Part shown: one piece after another, positions 1 to 7,988 of the stretch
Numbering within the stretch: position 1 is the first letter of the stretch
Layout: the number at the start of each line of letters is the position of its first letter
Source: Glomus cerebriforme
Lineage: Eukaryota > Glomeromycota > Glomeromycetes > Glomerales > Glomeraceae
DNA: 11,511 bases
Direction of reading: 5' to 3'
NCBI GenBank assembly: GCA_003550305.1
Contig: QKYT01000814.1
Location: 14,055-25,565 of the forward strand
Program-made: the position numbers and the translations under genes
The notes under the pieces: generated by a model
Told to the model about the DNA's origin: nothing
The model's database searches: none
The model's input: the letters and a program-made list of their open reading frames with translations, nothing else

Positions 1-194
1 TCCAATTTACCAAATAGAGCACAATGGTTATATTTCTGAATTAATAAAAGTAGCCGTACAAAATCTGTATGTCACTTGTATACATAAAGTGTACATTTTC
101 CCTACGCAAGAACTGAAAAAAAAATAATTGTACGTAATATGTATGAATACCATATGTCACGACTTATAGAAAGGAAACAGTACGGTTCTTTTTT

Positions 195-925
195 TTAAAA
201 AAAGTATGAAATCAACATGTAAACTGTATGATGATGTACAAAAACTGTACGAATGCAATATAAACCTTTTTTATAGGGTCCGGGACACAACTTGCGCTTA
301 TTATTATCAATACATTCGAAATGCACCACATGTTTGCAAGTCAACAATACAATCGGTTCTGGAGGTTCTGCAGAGATATCTATGGAGCACTTTGCACATT
401 TGTTAAACTGAGTTGGTTGAGGTAATAATGGATCACTACTGTCAGCCACACTGCATGAGCAATGTAATACTCCCCTCTTATCAGGGTTTTTCGCACAAGT
501 CCGATGGATCATATCACCACAAACGTTTAACATGAGGGATCTAGGTGGGTCTTCTGTTAAAATGGAAGTATCACATTCCATACATGGCCCATAATCTGGG
601 ATAGCTTCATTGGATTTAATCGACGAAAAGTCTGGCTCTTCACGAAGAATATCCTCTGGGAGGTGTTTCAATATATGTAATGCAAGTAATTTTAGGGCTC
701 TATTGCGTCCTGGTTGTACTTCATAAATATCTCTGCTTTGGGTAGAGGTGTTTATGATGCCCTTTCTTGACTTAATCCCTTGCCCTGAGCACCTTTGGCC
801 AGGGCCCTTTCCGTACTTTTTTCTCCACCACCACCATCAATATCATCATCATCATAATAAACTAGGTCACCCATGTCGTCGTAATCCGTAGTAGAAGTCG
901 GGTTTACGCTCCCTTGATTTTCCAT
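195..925 (-). CDS. Double RING-like zinc-finger protein, frameshifted near its N-terminus
   Basis: The main open frame runs from 671 down to 195 and is open upstream to about 830. Numbered from the Met at 671, it has two RING-like cysteine sets: C30-x2-C33, C51-x4-H56-x2-C59, C71-x-C73, then C92-x2-C95, C112-x-H114-x2-H117-x2-C120, C129-P. The last expected cysteine of the second set is missing (CPGP instead of CPxC). A separate 57-codon frame starts at ATG 925 with a Tyr/Asp-rich stretch and poly-Gly and stops at 752. It would join the main frame if the A6 tract at 817-822 had one more A. RING domains usually bind E2 enzymes in ubiquitin transfer, but that role is inference here. The last ~25 residues are low-quality and may be intron read-through; a strong acceptor (T-rich then CAG) lies near 113. 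A TATA-like site is at 977-984. Confidence 0.55.
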
Positions 926-976
926 GGTAAAGTTTTTTGAAAAAAAGAGCGTAAGAATCTTATTATTTTCTCGCTA

Positions 977-984
977 GTTTTATA
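977..984 (-). promoter_or_regulatory. TATA-like box of the RING-like gene
   Basis: TATAAAAC on the minus strand, 52-59 nt before the ATG at 925. The spacing is ordinary for a fungal promoter. AT-rich DNA yields such matches by chance. Confidence 0.35.
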
Positions 985-1017
985 GTGTTGCAGGAGTAAG
1001 TTAATGCCGGATTTTCA

Positions 1018-1349
1018 TTAGCAATTACGCACCACATTTCGCCATCCATTAATCCCTTGCAAATCAATAAAAGAATGACGAAGGATTAGCATATACACCC
1101 CAAACCCATATGCGAAATAATGATTGCCGGCAAAAATATCCATACCCGAATATTGTTTTGTTAGTATGATCATGTTTTTCGCGATACTTGTGACGCATGT
1201 AATAAAGTTTTTTACTACTACGTTCTCCAACTGCTTCTCTTCTAATTTCGCGACTCTTTCTATAAGCTCAGCTTTCTCGAACTCGAGCCCAGTTATCTTG
1301 GCCATGAGTCTGCATTTTCTTCTCTAAGTAAGGCAAGCTCGGATTCCAT
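1018..1349 (-). pseudogene. Coiled-coil family fragment, frameshifted
   Basis: ATG at 1349 opens MESELALLREENA and then runs into a stop. The frame starting at Met 1305 continues the same heptad pattern (MAKITGLEFEKAELIERVAKLEEKQ) down to 1018. One missing base near 1308-1311 (GCAGAC where GC-AAGAC would keep frame) separates the two. The first ~40 residues are a Leu/Glu/Lys coiled coil like the N-terminus of the gene at 7976. The following ~60 residues (ending NVVRNC) are rich in hydrophobic and aromatic residues and unrecognised. The reading as a broken paralogue of the fungal coiled-coil family is inference. An assembly indel would give the same picture. Confidence 0.45.
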
Positions 1350-1353
1350 AACA

Positions 1354-1362
1354 CTTTTTATA
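1354..1362 (-). promoter_or_regulatory. TATA-like box very close to ATG 1349
   Basis: TATAAAAAG on the minus strand ends 5 nt before the ATG, far closer than a usual TATA-to-start spacing. Three other genes in the window show the same arrangement. Confidence 0.25.
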
Positions 1363-1574
1363 CAAGAATGCGAAATATATGCAAATCTTACGTTGCACAA
1401 CCCCAATTCCTTCGGCAATAAGTTTTCCAGTGCTCATACCTGATGCCTTCTATCACTATACTTTGACTGGATTATACATATTCTTCTGGTAAGGTGAGGT
1501 AAATATGACAAAAATGTCATGATTGGAAAATTTGTGTCGTTTTCCCGAGGGAATAAAATTTCGATAAAGAAAAA

Positions 1575-1598
1575 TCACGCGCGTGACGATTTGTCACG
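1575..1598. repeat. Overlapping palindromes with CGCGCG core
   Basis: A perfect 12-bp palindrome TCACGCGCGTGA (1575-1586) overlaps an inverted repeat CGTGAC/GTCACG with a 5-nt loop (1582-1598). This gives several GTGA/TCAC half-sites within 24 bp. A related 14-bp palindrome lies at 11039-11052. Confidence 0.6.
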
Positions 1599-1934
1599 CC
1601 GATCACATTTGCCAAGAAAAAAAATTCCAATCCGTTAGGCATTGACGCAAAAATATGAATCTTACTATATACAGTATGCAGGTTAAGGTTAAGTCGTACA
1701 GGGTCAGGATTCATTCATTTACTACACAGACATTCAAAAGTAAGTTATTTTTGCTTTTCCACGAAAAAATGCATACACGTTAAAATACAAGCCTGATGTG
1801 AAAACTTTATTAATTTTGTTAAACTAATACCAATATGCTAGATTTTATTGTTTAGGTTCGCAGTAAATTACATTCAGTGACATACATAATAAAATTGCAA
1901 ACTTTTAATAATATACTTGATTATAAAGAAGTTG

Positions 1935-4337
1935 TCATATGGAATCTGAACCGCGACCTTTCCCCCTTCCCCGACCTCTTCCCCGACCTCTTCCCCTTCC
2001 TCTTGTTACATTTTCTTGTCTATTATTATTCACCTTACTAAATGCCTCTTTAGGTAAAAATTCAGCAAAGGTCACCATGCTTGGCCGGTCTGGTGTAAGC
2101 CCAGTAGCGTATTTTGTTGTGGGTTTCATAACACGTTGTTTACCTTTTCTTTCGAATTTCTTAAAATCTTCGATCTTCTTGATAACGTTATATCGCAAAC
2201 ATAATAGTGTTCGAATTAATCGGGGTACATGTTCTAATTCAGTAGTGGAATTTGGAATAATGAGGTTAGGTACCGTGAACGGTGAATACAAATATAAACC
2301 AGGACCAATGTATATCATTTGGCCAATCTCAAGCTCATTGCCTGTAATAAATAGTATATTATATATTAAAATAAAGAAACATATTTGTGTTCGAAAATAT
2401 TCCGAAAATAGCTTACCAAATCCCTGAGCAAGAAAAATTCCCAACGTCTTGCACATGTCCCATGTTGGTAGTTCTGTCCTTGTCATGAATTTGTTAAGAG
2501 CAAATATGCCTTCATTCATTAATTTGATTCTATCAGTACTAAATTTATCAGGGTCTGGATTACCAGGATCTCCAGAAACTTCGAGCAGAAATAACGGGAT
2601 TTGTTTTGGACGTTCGAAGAATTCAGCTACTCCATCCGCTTTGTAATCTGTGGGTTGAGAATCCATCTTAGTAGAAATAGTTCTCTCGCATGAAAAGTAT
2701 TGCACGGAGTCAAGAAAACTAAATGTAATGAAAAAAAAATATGCTAATATGTGTGCTGTCCATGATCGTTCAGTAGTGTTTTTTACTATCCCTTTCATTT
2801 TGGTGACAACATCTAAATGACCGGAAACACTTTTAATAATATGTATATCGGGAAATTGAGCTTGATCGTAACTTAGCGCTGGTGTTTGATAGGAATCGAA
2901 ACTTTGTGGCTGTTTCATTCAAATTATGTGCTATTTTTTCCATTTCAGAAACAGCTTCGTCTTCAACATTGACACCATTTTCAACATCACCCTCTACGTC
3001 CCCCTCTTCTCTCTCCTCATCCTCCTCCGAAGAATTTTCTACAATTTGATCGAACAACATCATATATTCACGCGCAATCTTACACATATGGATATTTTCG
3101 TCCTCTAAAGATAATCTTTCGAATAGTAATTCTAGTTCAGCTTCGTCTAAAAGATTATGTACTTGATTTAATAATTCTTTATTTCCTAAATCTATCACAT
3201 AATAACTTGCTCCGACATCACAAGCGTCCCATACAGCTTTGAGTTTATTATAATATGTTGGGAACTTGATTTGTCTGAAGGCATTGGAAGCTTCGGTCAC
3301 AGAATTTAACAAATCTCCCAAATCTTCTTGAGAGGTACCTTCTTCAACCGACTCTTCTTCATTTCTATTTTTGATCTGTATGCATATCCAAAGGTAAGAA
3401 AAGATTAAAGGAATTCATATATACTAATTATTATATGCAGGTTGTATACCTTCTTAGAAATAACTGACTCTTCATTTTCATGAGATCGCTTGGAGAGTAG
3501 GGCATCCTCGATTTCGATGTCTTCTTCAATGTTAGATTGAAGGGGTGCAGATGCAGATTCCAGGTTTGCAATTGCACCATTACCCAGAACCCCAGCATAG
3601 CGTTGTACGTGCTTTAGAGCTTGAGTCATGTTATCAATCTATATTCGCAAAGTATAAAATGTACAGTAGTCGGTTCGTTCCATATATATACAGTTGATAT
3701 AGAAGAGTTACCTTAAGAAGTTCCAAATTCGTCTTTTCCTGTTCGATTCGTTGAATACGCATCTCGTCTTCGATAATGAGCCACAATTTGTCTATATCGT
3801 TACCTTTTTTACGATAGATCTACGTTACAAAAAAGAAAAGGCTATTAGATCGGAAAATTTCCTGCGTTTGGTTAAGCTAAAGCTTTGTGATCAGTGCCGT
3901 AGCAGGCCACGACAAACGAATAGTTCATCAAAGGAACACCGAATAGCTGTACCTCCTAGTCGTGGATAATCAAATAGTTATTTGGAATCTCCACTCGCTC
4001 GGACACAACGAACGAATAGTCCATCAGAGGAACACCGAATAGCTGTACCTCCTTGTTGTGATGACAAAAAGTTCATATGGAGACTCTTATCCTGAAGCAC
4101 CACAAAATATAATATAATGATTCTTGCCTTGCTAGTTGACAAAAGTTCGCAAGCTTTCCTAATTTTAATGGAATCTAAATTTTTATCAACAATATTACGG
4201 AGACTTTTCAAGAGATTGTCTGAGGCCTTATTGTAAGTAAGCTTTATAGGGTCCTCCTTGTAAGTGCTGATCCAATTTTTATGGTATTGAATAATATTCC
4301 AAGCTTTAACTTCGGTTTCGTTAAAGTAATTAGCCAT
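1935..4337 (-). CDS. Large multi-exon protein with acidic linker, DG...EVSG core and Arg-Gly tail
   Basis: Exons inferred from phase-consistent splice sites: 4128-4337, 3712-3819, 3450-3638, 2953-3375, 2417-2909, 1935-2341, giving about 609 residues. Introns 3639-3711, 3376-3449 and 2342-2416 are 73-75 nt with good GT/AG ends. Two joins are weaker. Intron 1 (3820-4127) would use a GC donor (AAG|GCAAGA). The frame change near 2910-2952 is either a 43-nt intron with a poor donor (GTTTCT) or a one-base frameshift. Residues ~70-170 look helical; an acidic run (SSEEDEEREEGD) follows. Residues ~401-422 read ADGV...LFLLEVSG, the spacing of a diverged PD-(D/E)xK nuclease core with Ser in place of the catalytic Lys; this is inference. 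The C-terminus is about nine RG/KG dipeptides, typical of nucleic-acid-binding tails. I do not recognise the whole protein. Confidence 0.7.
1950..2004 (-). repeat. Arg-Gly-coding tandem repeat
   Basis: The last ~18 codons before the SDSI end of the large gene are imperfect copies of a 12-bp unit GGAAGAGGTCGG encoding Gly-Arg repeats with one Lys interruption. Such tracts change length easily by slippage. Confidence 0.7.
2342..2416 (-). other. 75-nt intron, stop-free and a multiple of three
   Basis: Donor GGATTTG|GTAAGC and acceptor ATTACAG|GCAATGAG. Splicing joins G-F-G to N-E-L-E in phase 1. Left unspliced, it adds 25 in-frame residues (KLFSEYF...ILFITG) with no stop. Confidence 0.7.
3908..3964. 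repeat. 57-bp hairpin-bounded unit, copy A
   Basis: Bounded by CACGAC (3908-3913) and GTCGTG (3959-3964), which are exact inverted repeats, extended to 7 bp by the outer C/G pair. By eye 51 of 57 positions match copy B, 96 nt away. It lies inside candidate intron 1. Confidence 0.7.
4004..4060. repeat. 57-bp hairpin-bounded unit, copy B
   Basis: Bounded by CACAAC (4004-4009) and GTTGTG (4055-4060), also exact inverted repeats. Relative to copy A each arm carries one change, and the two changes keep the pairing. Flanking similarity drops right outside the arms. Confidence 0.7.
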
Positions 4338-4406
4338 TATATTGGACTAAAGAGTAGAGATCGCGTAAAGAAATTTGAGAGTTGTATAATACTAAAGTGT
4401 CGATTT

Positions 4407-4414
4407 TATTTATA
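4407..4414 (-). promoter_or_regulatory. TATA box of the large gene
   Basis: TATAAATA on the minus strand, 70-77 nt upstream of ATG 4337. Farther upstream lie TGACGT (about 4427-4432), a GGCTAT-T-ATAGCC inverted repeat (4433-4445) and a CACGTG E-box-like palindrome (about 4446-4451). Together these look like a compact promoter. Confidence 0.5.
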
Positions 4415-4512
4415 CAAATATGTGTAACGTCAGGCTATTATAGCCACGTGATCGGCTATTCGCATGTGATTTATCGCCACAAAGTAAAAAAATTCAATAA
4501 ATCCCGTAATAA

Positions 4513-4677
4513 ATCCCATATGAAAAAAATTTGGCAAATGCACTGCGAAACTTTATTAATGATTTTTCAGATAAAGTAGCGAGCGAAATATACGATGCTA
4601 TCAAAGAGGGAAGGAGTACGCGGATCCTAGGCCATTTAATGCGAGTCCCAGCATCAAATTATTTCGTTGCTCTCTGA
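4513..4677 (+). pseudogene. 54-residue protein-like fragment without a start codon
   Basis: An open plus-strand frame reads IPYEKNLANALRNF... and ends in NYFVAL at a TGA. Its composition is that of a real helical protein (Arg/Lys/Asp/Leu, few runs), but it follows an in-frame TAA at 4510-4512 and has no upstream ATG. It may be a last exon whose acceptor I cannot place, or a remnant. It ends 19 nt inside the end of the minus-strand frame that stops at 4659. Confidence 0.3.
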
Positions 4678-5174
4678 ATAATTTCTATAGATAATTTGTT
4701 TCTATCACTAATGTTAACTATATTATTCTCATCCCTATACTCTTTTACTACATTAGATTTCCGAAATAAATTATCCCACCCATATTTACAGATTTCTAAT
4801 CTATCTATTTTTCTCTCACACCCACAGACTATGTAAAATAATATTCTTCGTAAGAAAACTTTCAAGAGATTAAATAATTTCGATTCTAGAATAAATTTGG
4901 GATTAGCAACTGAAGTAAAAAAAGATAATACAACATTACCGATTTATACTTACCAATATACTTCATTTTCGCAATATTCCATTCCGCCTTGAATTGTTAT
5001 TGCCGAATTGACTATATTAGTTGATGCACTGCGCCAGACTTTTGCTGTGCCGTTGCATGTGACGAGATCATGTAATTTCACTGCGTCTATTGTACGCGTG
5101 ATGATGGTCTCGGCGAAGATCAAAATGCCGATATATAACAAGAAGAGCAATATGTCCGTTTTATTATGGAACAT
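4659..5174 (-). CDS. Small possibly secreted protein, candidate two-exon gene
   Basis: ATG 5174 opens MFHNKTDILLFLLYIGILIF, a hydrophobic stretch consistent with a signal peptide or membrane anchor. It is followed by a Cys-containing region (LVTCNGTAKVW, GGMEYCENEVY) that stops at 4950 if unspliced. A textbook donor (GTAAGT at 4953) and acceptor (TTTTTTTACTTCAG at 4910) define a 44-nt intron. After splicing the frame reads TGT TGC TAA, giving a short protein ending in two cysteines. A different frame past the acceptor stays open from 4907 to 4659 and looks protein-like (NLLKVFLRRILFYIVCGCER), but it is out of phase with exon 1. So either the true product ends at about 4901, or exon 2 is frameshifted. 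A TATA-like TATAATAA is at 5248-5255. I do not recognise the family. Confidence 0.4.
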
Positions 5175-5256
5175 CTATAGCGGAAAATTGATTAAGATTG
5201 TGATGACATGTTCCAAGAAGCTAACCGAGCAATAAAACCAACCTACCTTATTATAA

Positions 5257-5603
5257 CTTTGCGGAATATGCGAGTCCGTTTTGATTGTTGATTTCGATGA
5301 TGTTAATAATGGTAAGTTTTATTTTTCATTTGATTTTTGCTTTAGTTGCGCAAGACAGATAAAAGAGTTCACTAACCGGGGCATCACCTTTTTATATGAT
5401 TCGCAGGATCGATTTTGGAATACGCTTTTGGAGCAAATTACGTTAATATGATTACATCACGAAAATCTGATCAACGGCCTCTCCTTAATTTAACAATAGT
5501 ATATAAAGATCATCAAGGAGAATTTTTATTAATAAATTTCATTGAGTACATGCGGGAAAGTTCGAGAACAAATGCTATACTATCGGTTATAAATAAGTTA
5601 TAA
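5257..5603 (+). CDS. Hypothetical two-exon gene or 5'-truncated remnant
   Basis: A strong donor at 5312 (AATG|GTAAGT) and acceptor ending at 5406 (TTCGCAG) define a 95-nt intron. Joining them in phase gives IVDFDDVNNG then SILEYAFGANYVNM, continuing to NAILSVINKL and a stop at 5603. The 3' exon is compositionally protein-like with a conserved-looking LLNLTIVYKDHQGEF stretch. The upstream exon is open only from 5257, after a TAA, and contains no in-frame ATG. Either another intron precedes it or the 5' end has been lost. It points away from the gene starting at 5174, so 5175-5260 may be a shared divergent promoter. I do not recognise the family. Confidence 0.35.
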
Positions 5604-5662
5604 CTAATAACTGTAGATACTGCGATCTATACAAAAATAAATTACAAAAATCGAAAGCTAAT

Positions 5663-5676
5663 CTGTGATATATGAC
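5663..5676 (-). promoter_or_regulatory. Shared 3'-flank motif, copy b
   Basis: GTCATATATCACAG on the minus strand, 23 nt past the stop at 5699. It matches 13 of 14 positions of the motif after the CRN stop. Confidence 0.35.
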
Positions 5677-5698
5677 AAGGACTGTTCTAGACATTGTA

Positions 5699-5944
5699 CT
5701 AATACAATATCCTATCATTAATTCCATAATCCGTTTCATTTGTGCCTTCGTGATCCTCAAAAAATCCTGGAACGAAAAATACCATTAGCTTGTAATTCTG
5801 AGTCGCTTCATTGAAATGCATAGTCACAATCCACCTTAATTGCGCAATGTTCCGTACGAATTTTTTTTTCACCGACACTTTTTTCATATTGCGGTATGAT
5901 GCCCTATTTTTGTATTTGCAAGACTTCGGAAGAAATGAAAGCAT
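5699..5944 (-). CDS. Hypothetical protein, probable last exon or small gene
   Basis: An 81-codon frame, Lys-rich at the start (MLSFLPKSCKYKN) and then WIVTMHFNEATQNYKLMVFFVPGFF, ending GINDRILY. The amphipathic beta-like pattern WIVTMHF...YKLMVFFVPG looks real. An in-frame TGA lies just upstream of the Met, and a possible acceptor (GCGCAG at about 5963-5968) precedes it, so an earlier exon is possible. A 14-nt motif shared with the CRN gene's 3' flank lies 23 nt past the stop. Confidence 0.35.
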   Translation of the reverse strand: MLSFLPKSCKYKNRASYRNMKKVSVKKKFVRNIAQLRWIVTMHFNEATQNYKLMVFFVPGFFEDHEGTNETDYGINDRILY

Positions 5945-6000
5945 TCGGTAAGGATATCATACTGCGCATTTCAGGTGATCGGTCTCACATGACGGAATTT

Positions 6001-6399
6001 CTATGCTACGATCGCAAATTTGAATTTATTGCTTGAAGTGAAGCAAGTAAGACAATATTCTGTTTCATACCATTCGCCATGTAATCCATAATTCCCATGT
6101 TTTCCATCACAAATAGGGCATGGTGAGTTCCATGGTTGAAGAGATGTAAAATTATAATTATCAATCCCTCTGAAACTATTTCAGAATTTCAGGTATGTGA
6201 AATGCTCTAAGACGGATTTGATAATTAATTCTGGATCAGGTTTGGCTTCGTAAGTGATATGCTTAAAATCAAAGGCTTGAGGTTTGTTAACATGCTTGTC
6301 ATAGCTTTTGGTACCATGGTAGATTTTTTTTTCTGAGCTATACGAAGAAAAAAAGAGAATTTTNCTGATATCTTCTGCGCCGGGNGGTTGATCTTGCAT
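6001..6399 (-). pseudogene. Decayed copy of the CPxC zinc-ribbon gene
   Basis: This aligns with the copy at 11150-11511. The frame from 6399 reads through YHGTKSYDKHVNKPQAFDFK and is cut by TGA at 6181-6183, where the other copy has CGA (Arg). Past the stop the same frame continues with matching codons to the same ...AIVA end and TAG at 6001. It also lacks an in-frame 60 bp (20 codons) that includes one cysteine present in the other copy. CPICDGKHGN is retained and YCLTCF is still readable. In the best-matching 123 nt (6181-6303) all three differences are C-to-T or G-to-A in this copy. The 5' end is not recognisable: Met 6399 starts only 7 nt after the neighbouring gene's stop and is probably not a true start. 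Confidence 0.75.
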
Positions 6400-6406
6400 N
6401 ACTGGG

Positions 6407-7976
6407 TTACACCACTACCTCNAGTCCTTTCATCTTATACNTACAACTCAAAAGATAANATCCCTCCCAATATCGACCTACTATATTTTCTTTATGATTC
6501 GTCTTACATGATGGGCATATTGAAGACTTTGTTCTGCAACGATATACATCTTCAGATTCATCGGAGGGTTTACTATGAAAAGATATATCAGGATAGAGTT
6601 TTAAGACTTTATTGCNGGCCTGGACGTGGGTTGGATTATTGGGTTGAGGAATAGGTGGTACTACCTCTACCTTGGTATCCAATTTTTTNGAGCTGGAGGT
6701 ATCATCTGAAGAATTAGGGATATGGGCTAATGGGATAGGTGCAGTTGATGTTAGCTTTGCCAACGACAAGACCTCCAATGCATTATTCTGATCAGATCCC
6801 TCTGGGACCTCGTCATCTTGTTCTTCATCCTCGGCTTCATCAGTGAATTCCATATTAGGTTTTTCGGTGAAATGATCTATAATTGTTTGAATCTGAGGAT
6901 CAGTAAATTTNGAAATAGTATCCGCACTATATGTTTTTATGTATTGAAGCTTGTCCATTCCTATTTTTTCGAATAAATCGTCAATTCTCAAAGCTTTCTG
7001 TNTTTGTCTACATAAAGTTTTGCATTTAGTATCGGGAAGTTGTTTGATAATAAAATCGTATACCTGCCCTTTCGCTTTCTTTTCCCCAACTTTGTCGCTG
7101 ACCATAAAATCTTTATACATGCTTGAATTCTCTAGCATAGAAACACCAACGCAAAGTTTCTTCTCTATTGGCTTCGATTGCTTTCTTTTCTGCACCGCAT
7201 GCAGTTTCATATAGACTAATAATATCAGAGTGGACCGCTCGCTCTTCATTTTTCTCTGCTAAAGAATTTGGGCGAACTTGGTTCGCTGAAATTTCAGTCA
7301 CAGCCGAGAGGATGTGTTTTTCTTTCATNGATGAATTAATTTCTTGAATCAAACCCTGTTCNTTTTTTTGCTGAAGTTTTTTCTCTCTATTCCTTTGCCT
7401 AATCCTGTCACTAATCATTTTCTTATCCACCTCGTTCAAGAAAGCATCTGTCTCTTTTTCCTNCGATGATTTAGCCGAAGGCGATAAAGCATGATCGCTC
7501 ACATCCTCCTTCTCATTCACATTTGATGCCAGATTAATAGTATTCGAGGAAACAGAGCTTTGAGGCTCTATCTCATCTATAGTATTCTGATCATATCCTG
7601 AAATCATTTCTTTAGAAATAACCTCTGATTGATGGGAAGTTAACTGTTTGCTTTCTTCGTTATTGTCTCTTGCCTGAGCGCCTTCGGCTAGTTTCACTAC
7701 TTCAGCCTTAATCTCAGCAATTTCAACATCACGCCTAACATTCTCGGCTGAAGAATCTTCCTTGTTTTTCTCCAACTCCTCGATTCTGGCCCTGAGTTTG
7801 GCATTTTCAGCATCACGCCTCTCGTTATATTCCTTATTTGCTCTTAGAAACTCGTTATTCCTGCACTTAAGTTCAGCTATTTCAGCATCAGACACTGAGA
7901 GCTTTCTTCTAAGATTTACGTTCTCAGCCTCAAGTTCAGTGATACGCTGTTTTGATAACTCAAGCTCGGATGTCAT
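6407..7976 (-). CDS. Coiled-coil protein with C-terminal zinc-ribbon-like tail (AM-fungal repeated family), one frameshift
   Basis: Frame 1 starts at ATG 7976. Residues 1-100 are Leu/Glu/Lys/Arg heptads (coiled coil), followed by a Ser/Glu-rich low-complexity region and a conserved helical block (SLYETAC, EANREETLRWCFYAREF). It stops at 7113 after FKHV. The conserved domain goes on in the next frame from Met 7120 (MYKDFMVSDKVGEKKAKGQ) through KIGMDKLQYIKTYSAD and IQTIIDHF to CPSCKTNH...YLLSC and ends VVV at 6407. The break lies at 7121-7126: two missing bases, or one extra C between AAG and ATG. I remember this architecture as a very common, unnamed Rhizophagus family; its function is unknown to me. 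Joined length would be about 525 residues. Thirteen N calls lie at 6364-7463, ten of them in this frame, so an assembly error is a real alternative to pseudogenisation. Confidence 0.7.
7267..7294. repeat. 28-bp palindromic element, copy inside the coiled-coil gene
   Basis: Contains GCGAAC-TTG-GTTCGC, then TGAAATTT. It codes for ISANQVRPNS on the minus strand. It matches 25 of 28 positions of the element at 8039-8066, and all three differences fall in the central spacer. Confidence 0.6.
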
Positions 7977-7980
7977 GGTC

Positions 7981-7988
7981 TATATATA
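7981..7988 (-). promoter_or_regulatory. TATA-like box next to ATG 7976
   Basis: TATATATA only 5-12 nt before the ATG on the minus strand. It is an unusually short spacing, seen for three other genes here. Confidence 0.25.

Larger units (their letters stand above)
1350..1934. other. Non-coding stretch with clustered palindromes
   Basis: No convincing gene is visible. A 65-codon minus frame at 1517-1714 crosses the palindromes and looks like chance or a translated repeat end. Inverted repeats are ATGACA-AAAA-TGTCAT at 1505-1520, TCACGCGCGTGA at 1575-1586 and CGTGAC-GATTT-GTCACG at 1582-1598. The stretch also serves as 3' flank of the large gene ending at 1935. CG-rich palindromes stand out in this AT-rich DNA and could be the end of a DNA transposon or a dimeric protein site. 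Confidence 0.4.
3820..4127 (-). other. Candidate GC-AG first intron of the large gene
   Basis: Exon 1 (70 codons) would end at AAG and be followed by GCAAGA, the usual donor form of GC-AG introns. The acceptor AACGTAG at 3820 opens exon 2 in phase 0. At 308 nt it is about four times longer than the gene's other introns, because it carries two copies of a 57-bp unit. Without splicing the frame ends at 3978 through one of the copies. Confidence 0.5.

Noticed and set aside
206..406. 66-codon plus-strand frame
   Set aside because: Antisense of the zinc-finger codons; the minus frame has the ordered Cys/His sets.
1124..1327. 67-codon plus-strand frame
   Set aside because: Antisense of the coiled-coil fragment; the Ser/Phe-rich composition is typical of the complement of Glu/Lys codons.
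1517..1714. 65-codon minus-strand frame
   Set aside because: It runs through the CG-rich palindromes and has no domain or splice support; more likely a repeat end read by chance.
1939..2427. 162-codon plus-strand frame with Pro/Leu/Arg repeats
   Set aside because: It is the antisense of the Arg-Gly tail and last exons of the large minus-strand gene.
3908..4060. Repeat pair as coding duplication
   Set aside because: The two copies are in different reading contexts, only one is in an open frame, and similarity stops at the inverted arms.
5008..5235. 75-codon plus-strand frame
   Set aside because: Antisense of the candidate secreted protein, without splice or start support.
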